DNA of 6,797 bases from Actinomycetes bacterium (GTDB lineage: Bacteria; Actinomycetota; Acidimicrobiia; Acidimicrobiales; RAAP-2): positions 1 to 6,797 of the forward strand of contig JAKABC010000093.1 of NCBI GenBank assembly GCA_021802025.1, read 5' to 3'. Positions 1 through 6,168 of this stretch are shown here, piece after piece. Each line of letters starts with the position of its first letter. The stretch's first letter is position 1. Below the pieces are notes generated by a model. It was not told the DNA's origin and made no database searches. It saw only the letters and a program-made list of their open reading frames with translations. A program made the translations under genes and the position numbers.

Positions 1-1
1 C

Positions 2-688
2 CACACCCAGACCGGGGGTTCGACCCTCACCGCCCAGCAGCCCGTCAACAACGTGGTGCGCGTCACCCTCCAGGCGCTCGCGGCCGTGCTCGGCGGCACC
101 CAGAGCCTGCACACCAACGGCTTCGACGAGGCCCTCGGCCTGCCCACCGAGGCCGCGGCGCGCCTGGCGCTGCGCACCCAGCAGGTGATCGGCCACGAGT
201 CGGGGGTCACCGGGACCGTCGACCCCCTCGCGGGCTCCTACTTCCTCGAGCGTCTGACCGACGAGGTGGAGGCGCTCGCCGCCGAGTACATCGCCGAGAT
301 CGACCGTCGCGGTGGGGCGGTCGCCGCCATCGAGGCCCGCTTCCCCCAGGAGGAGATCGAGGCCGCCGCCTACGCCTACGCCCGCGCGATCGAGCGCGGC
401 GAGAAGGTCGTGGTGGGGGTGAACCGCTTCGCCGACGCCGCGCCGGCCGAACCGGAGGTCTTCCCGATCGACCCGGCGCTCGAACCGAGCCAGCGCGAGC
501 GCGTGCGCGCCCTCAAGGCCGCCCGGGACCACGCCGCGGTGGCGGCCACCCTCTCGGACCTCGCGGCGGCCGCCCGCGGGAGCCAGAACGTCCTCTACCC
601 GATGAGAGAGGCCCTCAGGGTCCGGGCGACCCTGGGCGAGGTGGCCGACGCGCTGCGCGAGGTCTTCGGTATCTACCAGCCGGCCTAA
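2..688 (+). CDS. Acyl-CoA mutase large subunit, methylmalonyl-CoA mutase family (5' truncated)
   Basis: This is the C-terminal 228 residues of an adenosylcobalamin-dependent acyl-CoA mutase; the start lies left of the window. The reading frame is open from base 2 and begins with HTQTGGSTLTAQQPVNN, a family signature of the TIM-barrel catalytic domain. It continues with GGTQSLHTNGFDEALGLPT, where the Asn and Glu four residues apart match the pair that contacts the cofactor ribose in methylmalonyl-CoA mutase, and then VDPLAGSYFLE. The protein ends at EVFGIYQPA, where the catalytic domain ends, so no B12-binding domain (DxHxxG) is fused. That is the split architecture of archaeal/actinobacterial mutases, isobutyryl-CoA mutase IcmA and 2-hydroxyisobutyryl-CoA mutase, which need a separate small subunit. 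The substrate-determining residues are upstream and not visible, so the substrate is open. Nearby carboxylase genes favour methylmalonyl-CoA. The TAA stop interlocks with the stop of the convergent gene. Confidence 0.93.
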   Translation, partial: HTQTGGSTLTAQQPVNNVVRVTLQALAAVLGGTQSLHTNGFDEALGLPTEAAARLALRTQQVIGHESGVTGTVDPLAGSYFLERLTDEVEALAAEYIAEIDRRGGAVAAIEARFPQEEIEAAAYAYARAIERGEKVVVGVNRFADAAPAEPEVFPIDPALEPSQRERVRALKAARDHAAVAATLSDLAAAARGSQNVLYPMREALRVRATLGEVADALREVFGIYQPA

Positions 689-1860
689 TGGGACGGGGAG
701 GTCTTGCGGCGCGCGAGCAGCCGGGCCCGCAGGGGGCCGTCCTGGGCCAGCGCGACCCCGGTCAGGGCGAGGGCCGTCGCCCCGTCGAGGACGGCCCCGT
801 CGGCCGCGGGCGTCGCGCAGGCCGCGGTGAAGGCGGCCTGGTGGTTCACGGCGCCGTCGGTGGGGATCATGAGCATCGGGTGGATCGAGGGCACGACGAG
901 CGAGACGTTGGCCATATCGGTTGAGATGGTCGGCTTGGGCGCGCCGGCGTCGTCGAGGTCGAAGCGGCGACCGAGCGACTCCGCGGCCCGTCGGTAGTGA
1001 GCGAGCAGGTCGGGGTCGGACTCCATGTGACTGAAGGCGTGGCCGAGCTCCTCGACGCGCATCGCGGCGCCCGCGGCCCGCGCGCCGGCCTCGAAGCAGC
1101 CGGCCAGGCGCGCGCGCAGCGCCACGAGCCGCTCGGCCGTGATCGAGCGGGCCATAAAGCGCCCGACGGCGCGTGGGGGGATCACGTTGGCCGCCGACCC
1201 GCCCTCGAGCACGACGCCGTGGACCTGGTCCCCCGGGGGGAGGTGCTGGCGCAGGAGGCCGATGGCGACCTCAGCCACGGTCAGGGCGTCGAGGGCGTTC
1301 ACGCCCTCCCACGGGGCGGCCGAGGCGTGGGCCTCCCGTCCGGTGTAGGTGACGTCGAAGTGATCGACGGCGAGACAGGTCGCCTCCAGCCGTTCGGTGG
1401 GGAAGGGGTGGACCATCATCGCGGCGTGGACGCCGTCGAAGACGCCGGCCTCGAGGAGGTCGATCTTGCCGCCCCCGCCCTCTTCGGAGGGCGTGCCCAA
1501 GAGCACGACCGTGAGGTCGAGGTCCTCGGCCACGGTGGCCAGGGCCAGCGCCGCCCCGAGCGAGGAGGCCGCGATGATGTTGTGGCCGCACGCGTGACCG
1601 ACCTCGGGCAACGCGTCGTACTCGGCGCACAGGGCGATACACAGCGAGCCCGTGCCGGCCGTGGCGACGAAGGCCGTGGGCCGTCCGGCCGCGCCCCGGA
1701 TGAGCGTGAAGCCGGCCCGCTCGGCGGCCGCGGCCACCGCCTCGGCGCACTGGAACTCCTCGTAGCCGAGCTCGGGGTGGGCGTGGACGAAGTGGCTCAG
1801 GGCGATGAGCTCCTCGCGCGCGGCGTCGACGGCCGCGGTGACGCGCGCCTCGAGGGTCAC
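685..1860 (-). CDS. M20 family metallo-amidohydrolase/peptidase (M20D-like)
   Basis: This 391-residue protein is a probable cytoplasmic zinc or manganese amidohydrolase that cleaves an amide bond of an N-acyl or aminoacyl compound. No signal peptide is visible. The family's metal ligands can be placed: Cys91 and His93 in GHACGHN (88-94), Glu127 next to catalytic Glu126 in TPSEEGGGGK, His151 in MMVHPF, and His340 in NHQAAF. AHASAAPWEGVNALDA (177-192) begins the inserted dimerisation domain. The PEVGHACGHN context resembles AbgB (p-aminobenzoyl-glutamate hydrolase) and the M20 domain-containing 2/ACY1L2 group more than carboxypeptidase G2 or DapE. The substrate cannot be named. The GTG start overlaps the carboxylase stop as GTGA, and a GGAG Shine-Dalgarno sits 5 nt upstream (1866-1869), so translation is probably coupled to the carboxylase. 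Its TAG stop shares bases with the stop of the convergent mutase gene. Confidence 0.9.
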   Translation of the reverse strand: MTLEARVTAAVDAAREELIALSHFVHAHPELGYEEFQCAEAVAAAAERAGFTLIRGAAGRPTAFVATAGTGSLCIALCAEYDALPEVGHACGHNIIAASSLGAALALATVAEDLDLTVVLLGTPSEEGGGGKIDLLEAGVFDGVHAAMMVHPFPTERLEATCLAVDHFDVTYTGREAHASAAPWEGVNALDALTVAEVAIGLLRQHLPPGDQVHGVVLEGGSAANVIPPRAVGRFMARSITAERLVALRARLAGCFEAGARAAGAAMRVEELGHAFSHMESDPDLLAHYRRAAESLGRRFDLDDAGAPKPTISTDMANVSLVVPSIHPMLMIPTDGAVNHQAAFTAACATPAADGAVLDGATALALTGVALAQDGPLRARLLARRKTSPSH

Positions 1861-3608
1861 TCGATCTCCACCACGACGTCGCCGGCGGCGACCGAGTCGC
1901 CGGTGGCGACCCGCACCGCCGAGATCACCCCCGACTTCTCAGCGGCGACGGTGTTCTCCATCTTCATCGCCTCGAGGATCACCACGGTCTCACCGGCCTC
2001 GACCCTTTGGCCCACCTCGACGGCGACCTTGACGATCGTGCCCTGCATCGGCACCGTGACCTTGCCCGATCCGCTGCCCAGCACGCCGGCGTGGTGCTGG
2101 CGGCGGGGCTTGGCGGCGGTGGAGACGGGCCGGTTCAGCTCGTCGCCGTTCTCGGGCACCCAGAGCGCCACGGTGACGCGCCGGCCGTTGACCTCGGCCG
2201 TGACGTCCTTGCGCACGCGCCCGTCGCCGACCGAGACCGTCGCGCCCGGCGCCGAGGGGAGCTCGGAGAAGTCGAGGCGAGTCTCGACCCACTTGGTCGA
2301 GTGGGTCCCCGCGACGAAGTCGTCGTCGGAGAGGATGATCACGTCGGCCGGCAGGGTGGTCGCGACGCCCTCGATGGTCGTCTCTTCGATCGCGCGCAGC
2401 ATCCGGCGCCGCGCCCGCTCGCGGTCGGGCCCCCAGACCACGAGCTTGGCGATGAGGTTGTCGTAGTACTGGCTAATCGTGTCGCCTGACTCGTAGCCGG
2501 CGTCCAGGCGCACCCCCGGTCCGGCCGGGGGCTTCAGCGCCGTGATGGTGCCCGGGGAGGGGGTGAATCGCCCCTGGGCCGGGTCCTCGGCGTTGATGCG
2601 CACCTCGATCGCGTGGCCGTTGCGCGCGACGTCACCCTGGCCGAAGGGGAGGGCCTCACCCGAGGCGACGCGCAACTGCCACTCGACGAGATCGAGTCCG
2701 GTCACGAGCTCGGTCACGGGGTGCTCGACCTGCAGGCGGGTGTTCATCTCGAGGAAGTAGAAGTCGCCGTCTTGGTAGAGGAACTCGACCGTGCCGGCGT
2801 TGACGTAGCCGCAGGCCCGGGCCACGCGCACCGCCGCCTCACCCATGGCGGTACGGATCTCGTCGGGGAAGTTCGGGGCGGGCGACTCCTCCACGAGTTT
2901 TTGGTGGCGCCGCTGGGCCGAGCAGTCGCGCTCGCCCAGCCACAACACGGTGCCGTGGCCGTCGGCGAGCACCTGCATCTCGATGTGGCGCGGCCACGCG
3001 AGGTAGCGCTCGACGTAGCACTCCGAGCGCCCGAAGTAGCTCTGGGCCTCGCGCTGGGCGCTCTCGAGCGCCGCCTCGGCGTCGGCCGCGGACTCCACCA
3101 CCTTCATGCCCCGACCGCCGCCGCCGAAGGCGGCCTTGATCGCGACCGGCCATCCGAACTCCTCGCCGAAGGCGATCACCTCGGCGGCGCTCGCCAGGGT
3201 CTCACTGCGTCCGGGGACCCCGGCCACCCCGGCGGCCTCGGCGGCGAGGCGCGAGGAGATCTTGTCGCCCATGACCTCGATCGCCTCGGGCGGCGGGCCG
3301 ATGAAGGTCACGCCCCGCGAGGTGATCGCCCGGGCGAAGTCGGCGTTCTCGCTGAAGAACCCGTAGCCGGGGTGCACCGCGTCGGCCCCCGAGCGCTCCA
3401 ACACGGCGAGGATCGCCTCGGTGTTGAGGTAGCTCTCGGCCGCGCTCTGGCCACCCAGGGCGTAGGCCTCGTCGGCCAGGCGCACGTGCAGGGCGTTGCG
3501 GTCGAGCTCGGAGTAGACCGCGACGGTCTGGACGCCGAGCTCCCGGCACGTGCGCATCACCCGCACGGCGATCTCACCGCGGTTGGCGATGAGGACTTTC
3601 TTGAGCAC
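1857..3608 (-). CDS. Acyl-CoA carboxylase alpha subunit: biotin carboxylase fused to biotin carboxyl carrier (AccA3/PccA-like)
   Basis: This 583-residue protein has the usual length of actinobacterial acetyl/propionyl-CoA carboxylase alpha chains. It carries out ATP-dependent carboxylation of its own biotin with bicarbonate, and a separate beta subunit then transfers CO2 to an acyl-CoA. The N-terminal biotin carboxylase domain (about 1-445) starts VLIANRGEIAVR. It has HPGYGFFSEN (79-88), the glycine-rich ATP loop FGGGGRGMK (161-169), KLVEESPAPN (237-246), and EMNTRLQVEHPVTE (287-300), which holds the catalytic Glu287, Asn289 and Arg291. After a linker rich in Ala, Gly and Pro, the carrier domain (about 515-583) has EAMKMEN with biotinyl-Lys549, 34 residues from the C terminus as is normal. 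It starts at GTG, with GGGAGGT at 3613-3619 as Shine-Dalgarno. No carboxyltransferase gene is in view, so acetyl- versus propionyl-CoA specificity is unknown. The alpha subunits of mycobacteria can serve several beta subunits. Confidence 0.95.
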   Translation of the reverse strand: MLKKVLIANRGEIAVRVMRTCRELGVQTVAVYSELDRNALHVRLADEAYALGGQSAAESYLNTEAILAVLERSGADAVHPGYGFFSENADFARAITSRGVTFIGPPPEAIEVMGDKISSRLAAEAAGVAGVPGRSETLASAAEVIAFGEEFGWPVAIKAAFGGGGRGMKVVESAADAEAALESAQREAQSYFGRSECYVERYLAWPRHIEMQVLADGHGTVLWLGERDCSAQRRHQKLVEESPAPNFPDEIRTAMGEAAVRVARACGYVNAGTVEFLYQDGDFYFLEMNTRLQVEHPVTELVTGLDLVEWQLRVASGEALPFGQGDVARNGHAIEVRINAEDPAQGRFTPSPGTITALKPPAGPGVRLDAGYESGDTISQYYDNLIAKLVVWGPDRERARRRMLRAIEETTIEGVATTLPADVIILSDDDFVAGTHSTKWVETRLDFSELPSAPGATVSVGDGRVRKDVTAEVNGRRVTVALWVPENGDELNRPVSTAAKPRRQHHAGVLGSGSGKVTVPMQGTIVKVAVEVGQRVEAGETVVILEAMKMENTVAAEKSGVISAVRVATGDSVAAGDVVVEIE

Positions 3609-3612
3609 GCGG

Positions 3613-3619
3613 ACCTCCC
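3613..3619 (-). promoter_or_regulatory. Ribosome binding site of the carboxylase gene
   Basis: Read on the minus strand this is GGGAGGT, a near-consensus Shine-Dalgarno, 4 nt before the GTG at 3608. It supports that start, which also gives the conserved N terminus MLKKVLIANRGEIA with no extra residues. Confidence 0.7.
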
Positions 3620-3632
3620 GGAGAACCCAACT

Positions 3633-3638
3633 TTTCTA
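3633..3638 (-). promoter_or_regulatory. Candidate -10 element for the carboxylase-M20 operon
   Basis: The minus strand reads TGCTAGAAAAG, an extended -10-like TGn followed by TAGAAA, four of six matches to TATAAT. Transcription from here would give a leader of about 18 nt containing the Shine-Dalgarno. No good -35 hexamer is visible at the right distance. The call rests on position in a 62-nt divergent gap that must hold promoters for both directions. Confidence 0.25.
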
Positions 3639-3657
3639 GCACCGGACCTCGAAACCC

Positions 3658-3663
3658 TAATGT
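3658..3663 (+). promoter_or_regulatory. birA: Candidate -10 element for birA, predicting a leaderless or near-leaderless mRNA
   Basis: TAATGT fits the actinobacterial TAnnnT pattern and ends 7 nt before the GTG of birA, so transcription would begin at or next to the start codon. No Shine-Dalgarno-like sequence lies in the bases just upstream (TGTTCTCAGC). Leaderless mRNAs are common in actinobacteria. The -35 region is weak (TTCTAG at 3634-3639), so this remains a prediction. Confidence 0.35.
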
Positions 3664-3670
3664 TCTCAGC

Positions 3671-4405
3671 GTGGCGGTGACGATATGGCGGGTCGAGCGC
3701 CTCGAGTCGGTGGACTCGACGAACACCCACCTGCGCGCCCAGGCCGAGGCCGGTGCGCCCGAGGGCCGGGTGGTGGTGGCCGACTACCAGAGCGCCGGAC
3801 GGGGCCGTCACGACCGCGTGTGGGAGGCGCCGCCGCGCTCGTCGCTCTTGTGCTCGGTGCTGTTGCGCCCGGACCTCGAGGCCGACCGGCGCCAGTGGGC
3901 CGTGGCCGCCGTCGCGCTGTCGGCCCGGGCCGCGCTGGTGCGCCTGTGCGGGCTGCGCGTGGGGCTGAAGTGGCCCAACGACCTCGTCGTCGACGGCGAG
4001 AAGATCGCCGGGGTCCTCGCCGAGTCGAGCGCCGACGGCGCGCTCGTCGTCGGCCTCGGGGTCAACCTCACCTACGACGGCCCCCCCGAGGCTCGAGCCA
4101 CCTGCGTGCGCCGCGCCGCCGGGGTCACCCTCGAGCCCGAGGCCCTCCTCGACATCGTGCTGGAAGAGATCGAGCGGCGCCGGCCCCTGCTCGACGACGC
4201 CGCCGGGCGCGCGCGCCTGCGCGAGGAGTACCGACGCGCGCTCGACACCCTGGGGCGGCGCGTGCGGGTCGAGCAGGCTTTGACCCAACTCGAGGGCGTG
4301 GCGCGCGACGTCGACGAGGCCGGACGACTCGTGGTGGCCACCGACGACGGCGAGGTCGCCGTGGCCGCAGGCGACGTCGTGCACCTGCGCGCGGTGGAGG
4401 GCTGA
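3671..4405 (+). CDS. birA: Biotin-[acetyl-CoA-carboxylase] ligase, monofunctional
   Basis: This 244-residue cytoplasmic enzyme makes biotinyl-5'-AMP from biotin and ATP and transfers biotin to the carrier lysine of carboxylases. The evident target is Lys549 of the divergently encoded carboxylase. Motifs in order are DSTN (15-18), the adenylate-binding loop GRGRHDRVW (43-51), KWPND (100-104), KIAGVLAE with catalytic Lys111, and GLGVNL (128-133). A small C-terminal SH3-like domain follows from about 195 (LGRRVRV) to GDVVHLR. There is no N-terminal winged-helix DNA-binding domain, so unlike the E. coli protein it should not act as a biotin-operon repressor. The chosen GTG gives a start just before the conserved fold. 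A GTG two codons later would be nearly equivalent. rmlD begins 3 bases after the stop, so the genes are probably co-transcribed. Confidence 0.95.
   Translation: MAVTIWRVERLESVDSTNTHLRAQAEAGAPEGRVVVADYQSAGRGRHDRVWEAPPRSSLLCSVLLRPDLEADRRQWAVAAVALSARAALVRLCGLRVGLKWPNDLVVDGEKIAGVLAESSADGALVVGLGVNLTYDGPPEARATCVRRAAGVTLEPEALLDIVLEEIERRRPLLDDAAGRARLREEYRRALDTLGRRVRVEQALTQLEGVARDVDEAGRLVVATDDGEVAVAAGDVVHLRAVEG
4396..4400 (+). promoter_or_regulatory. rmlD: Ribosome binding site of rmlD inside the end of birA
   Basis: GGAGG lies 8 nt before the GTG at 4409, within the last codons of birA. It fixes the rmlD start and suggests translation is linked to birA termination. Confidence 0.65.
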
Positions 4406-4408
4406 GCA

Positions 4409-5314
4409 GTGACGCGCGTGCTCGTCACCGGCGCCCACGGTCAGGTCGGCCGCGACCTCGTCGACCACCTGCGCGGGACGCTCCCGCCCGGGGGCGACCC
4501 CGCCTTCGAGCCTGACGGCTCCCCCGTCGGGCCCTCGGAGTTCGAAGTGGTGGGACTCGCCCGCGCGGAGCTCGACGTGGCCGATCCCGCGTCGGTGTCG
4601 CGGGCGCTCTCGATGGCCCAGCCCGACGTGGTGGTGAACCTGGCGGCCTACACCGCGGTCGACCGGGCCGAGGACGAGGTGGCGGCCTGCTACGCGGTGA
4701 ACGAGACGGGCCCGGCCCTCTTGTCGGCCGCGTGCGCCGAGACCGGCGCCCACCTCGTGACCGTGTCGACCGACTACGTCTTCGACGGCACCAAGGGAGC
4801 GGCCTACGTCGAGGGCGACGCGCCGAACCCGCTCGGGGTCTACGGCGCGTCGAAGTGGGCCGGCGAGCAGAGGTGCGCGCCGCGCGACACCGTCGTGCGC
4901 ACCTCGTGGGTGATGGGCGTGCGTGGGCGCAGCGTGGTCCACGTCATGGCCGAGCGGGCCCGGCGGGGCGAACCGGTGCGCTTCGTCGACGACCAGCGGG
5001 GCACGGTCACCGCAGCGAGTGACCTCGCCCGAGTCCTCGTCACCATGGTGCGCGAGCGCCCGGGGGGGCTCTGGCACGTCGCCAACCGCGGCGACGCCAC
5101 GTGGTACGACGTCGCGGTCCACGTCGGGGCGCTGCTGGGGGCGGGCGAGGGCTTCGCCACCCCGATCGCCACGAGTGAGCTCGACCCGCCGCCGCGCGCC
5201 CGGCGCCCGGCGCGCAGCGACCTCGACACCACGCGCCTGGCCACTCGCTGGCGGGCGCTCCCGCCCTGGCGCGAGGCGGTCGCGCGCCTGCTCAGCGATC
5301 GGGTCGGGCCGTGA
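4409..5314 (+). CDS. rmlD: dTDP-4-dehydrorhamnose reductase
   Basis: This 301-residue extended short-chain dehydrogenase catalyses the last step of dTDP-L-rhamnose synthesis, NAD(P)H-dependent reduction of dTDP-4-keto-L-rhamnose. The N terminus has the Rossmann signature VLVTGAHGQVG with Gly8, Gly11 and Gly14. NLAAYTAVDRAED (77-89) and STDYVFDG (120-127) are family motifs, and Tyr145/Lys149 in YGASK are the catalytic YxxxK. RTSWV (164-168) and the C-terminal substrate part follow. Residues about 24-45 (LPPGGDPAFEPDGSPVG and flanks) look like an insertion between the first helix and second strand, which is usually short here. That makes the protein slightly longer than typical. The other rml genes are not in the window. 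The next gene starts inside its stop codon (GTGA), and this partner is the likely consumer of the sugar nucleotide. Confidence 0.93.
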   Translation: MTRVLVTGAHGQVGRDLVDHLRGTLPPGGDPAFEPDGSPVGPSEFEVVGLARAELDVADPASVSRALSMAQPDVVVNLAAYTAVDRAEDEVAACYAVNETGPALLSAACAETGAHLVTVSTDYVFDGTKGAAYVEGDAPNPLGVYGASKWAGEQRCAPRDTVVRTSWVMGVRGRSVVHVMAERARRGEPVRFVDDQRGTVTAASDLARVLVTMVRERPGGLWHVANRGDATWYDVAVHVGALLGAGEGFATPIATSELDPPPRARRPARSDLDTTRLATRWRALPPWREAVARLLSDRVGP

Positions 5315-6159
5315 GCTCGGTCGCGCGCGACGTCGCGGCGGTCATCGTCGACTACCACACCGGCGAGCTGCTCGCGGGCTGCGTCGACTCGCTGGTCGCC
5401 AACGACGTCGAGTCGATCGTCGTGGTGGAGAACGGTGAGCCGGGCTCGGCCCCCCGGGACCTCGGCCACCCCGGGGTGCGGGTGCTCGAGGTGGAGGGCA
5501 ACCTGGGCTACGGCCGGGGGGTGAATCGGGGGGCGGCCCTGGTCGCGACGGCGCCCTACCTACTCGTCTCGAACCCCGACGTCGTCGTTCACGCGGGCGC
5601 GGTGTCGGCCCTCGTCGACTTCCTCGAGACCCACCCGGCCGTCGCCATCGTGGGACCCCAGATCGAGCGGCCCGACGGCTCGACCTATCCCTCGGCGCGG
5701 GTCTTCCCCAACCCGTGGCTCGCGACCGCCCACGCCCTCGTGGGCCCGTGGTGGCCGACCAATCCCGCGACCCGCCGTTACCGCTCGCCCCACCCCGACG
5801 GGTCGGCGGACTGGGTGTCGGGCGCGTTCTTCCTCGTGCGGCGGGCCGCCTTCGAAGAGGTCGGGGGATTCGACGAGCGCTACTTCATGTTCGCCGAGGA
5901 CATGGCGCTGTGCTGGTCGCTGCGGCGCGCCGGCTGGGACGTCGCGACGACCCCCGACGCCGTCGTCACCCACGTCGAGGGCGCCGCGCGGGCCCGGGCG
6001 CCTCGGGCGATGCTCGTCGCCCACCACCGCAGCGCCCTGCGCTTCGAGGCCCAGACGGCGACCGGCCTGCGCCGGGCCCTGGTGCCCCTCGCCGCGCTCG
6101 TGCTCGGGCTACGACTGGTGGTCGTGCTGGCCCGGGGTGGGGCTGAACGCGGGACCTAG
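5311..6159 (+). CDS. wbbL: Family 2 glycosyltransferase, probable rhamnosyltransferase (WbbL-like)
   Basis: This 282-residue GT-A fold transferase begins VAAVIVDYHTGELLAGCVDSL. It has the conserved GNLGYGRGVNRG (63-74), the NPD triad (88-90) standing where GT2 enzymes bind the metal-nucleotide, and DWVSGAFFLVRR (167-178). GGFDERYFMFAEDMALCWSL (185-204) follows, with Glu196-Asp197 as likely acceptor-site or catalytic acidic residues, then His221. Residues about 255-275 form a hydrophobic C-terminal helix flanked by arginines, suggesting membrane association with a lipid-linked acceptor. Direct overlap with rmlD (GTGA) points to dTDP-rhamnose as donor. In mycobacteria rmlD is followed by wbbL, whose product adds rhamnose to GlcNAc-diphosphoryl-polyprenol to start the arabinogalactan linker. 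Family membership is firm; the exact donor and acceptor are inferred. No strong Shine-Dalgarno is visible, consistent with coupled reinitiation. Confidence 0.85.
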   Translation: MSSVARDVAAVIVDYHTGELLAGCVDSLVANDVESIVVVENGEPGSAPRDLGHPGVRVLEVEGNLGYGRGVNRGAALVATAPYLLVSNPDVVVHAGAVSALVDFLETHPAVAIVGPQIERPDGSTYPSARVFPNPWLATAHALVGPWWPTNPATRRYRSPHPDGSADWVSGAFFLVRRAAFEEVGGFDERYFMFAEDMALCWSLRRAGWDVATTPDAVVTHVEGAARARAPRAMLVAHHRSALRFEAQTATGLRRALVPLAALVLGLRLVVVLARGGAERGT

Positions 6160-6162
6160 GAT
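6157..6162 (+). promoter_or_regulatory. Probable -10 element of the RNA/secA transcript, overlapping the glycosyltransferase stop codon
   Basis: TAGGAT is a strong actinobacterial TAnnnT -10 hexamer, and its first three bases are the TAG stop of the glycosyltransferase gene. The expected start, 6-7 nt downstream, falls at about base 6169. That is exactly where the 5' strand of the long closing helix of the downstream RNA begins. No clear TTGACA-like -35 is present at 6133-6139 (CGGGGTG), which is common in GC-rich actinobacterial promoters. Confidence 0.5.
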
Positions 6163-6168
6163 GGGCGT

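Noticed and set aside
997..2466. Long plus-strand open frame (489 codons) opposite the M20 and carboxylase genes
   Set aside because: It is antisense to two proteins with complete catalytic motifs. Its translation is rich in Gly, Arg, His and Asp with no domain, as expected for the mirror of GC-rich codons.
3557..5122. Long minus-strand open frame (521 codons) opposite birA and rmlD
   Set aside because: Composition is low complexity with Arg, His, Gly and Val. The plus strand encodes full BirA and RmlD with intact motifs.
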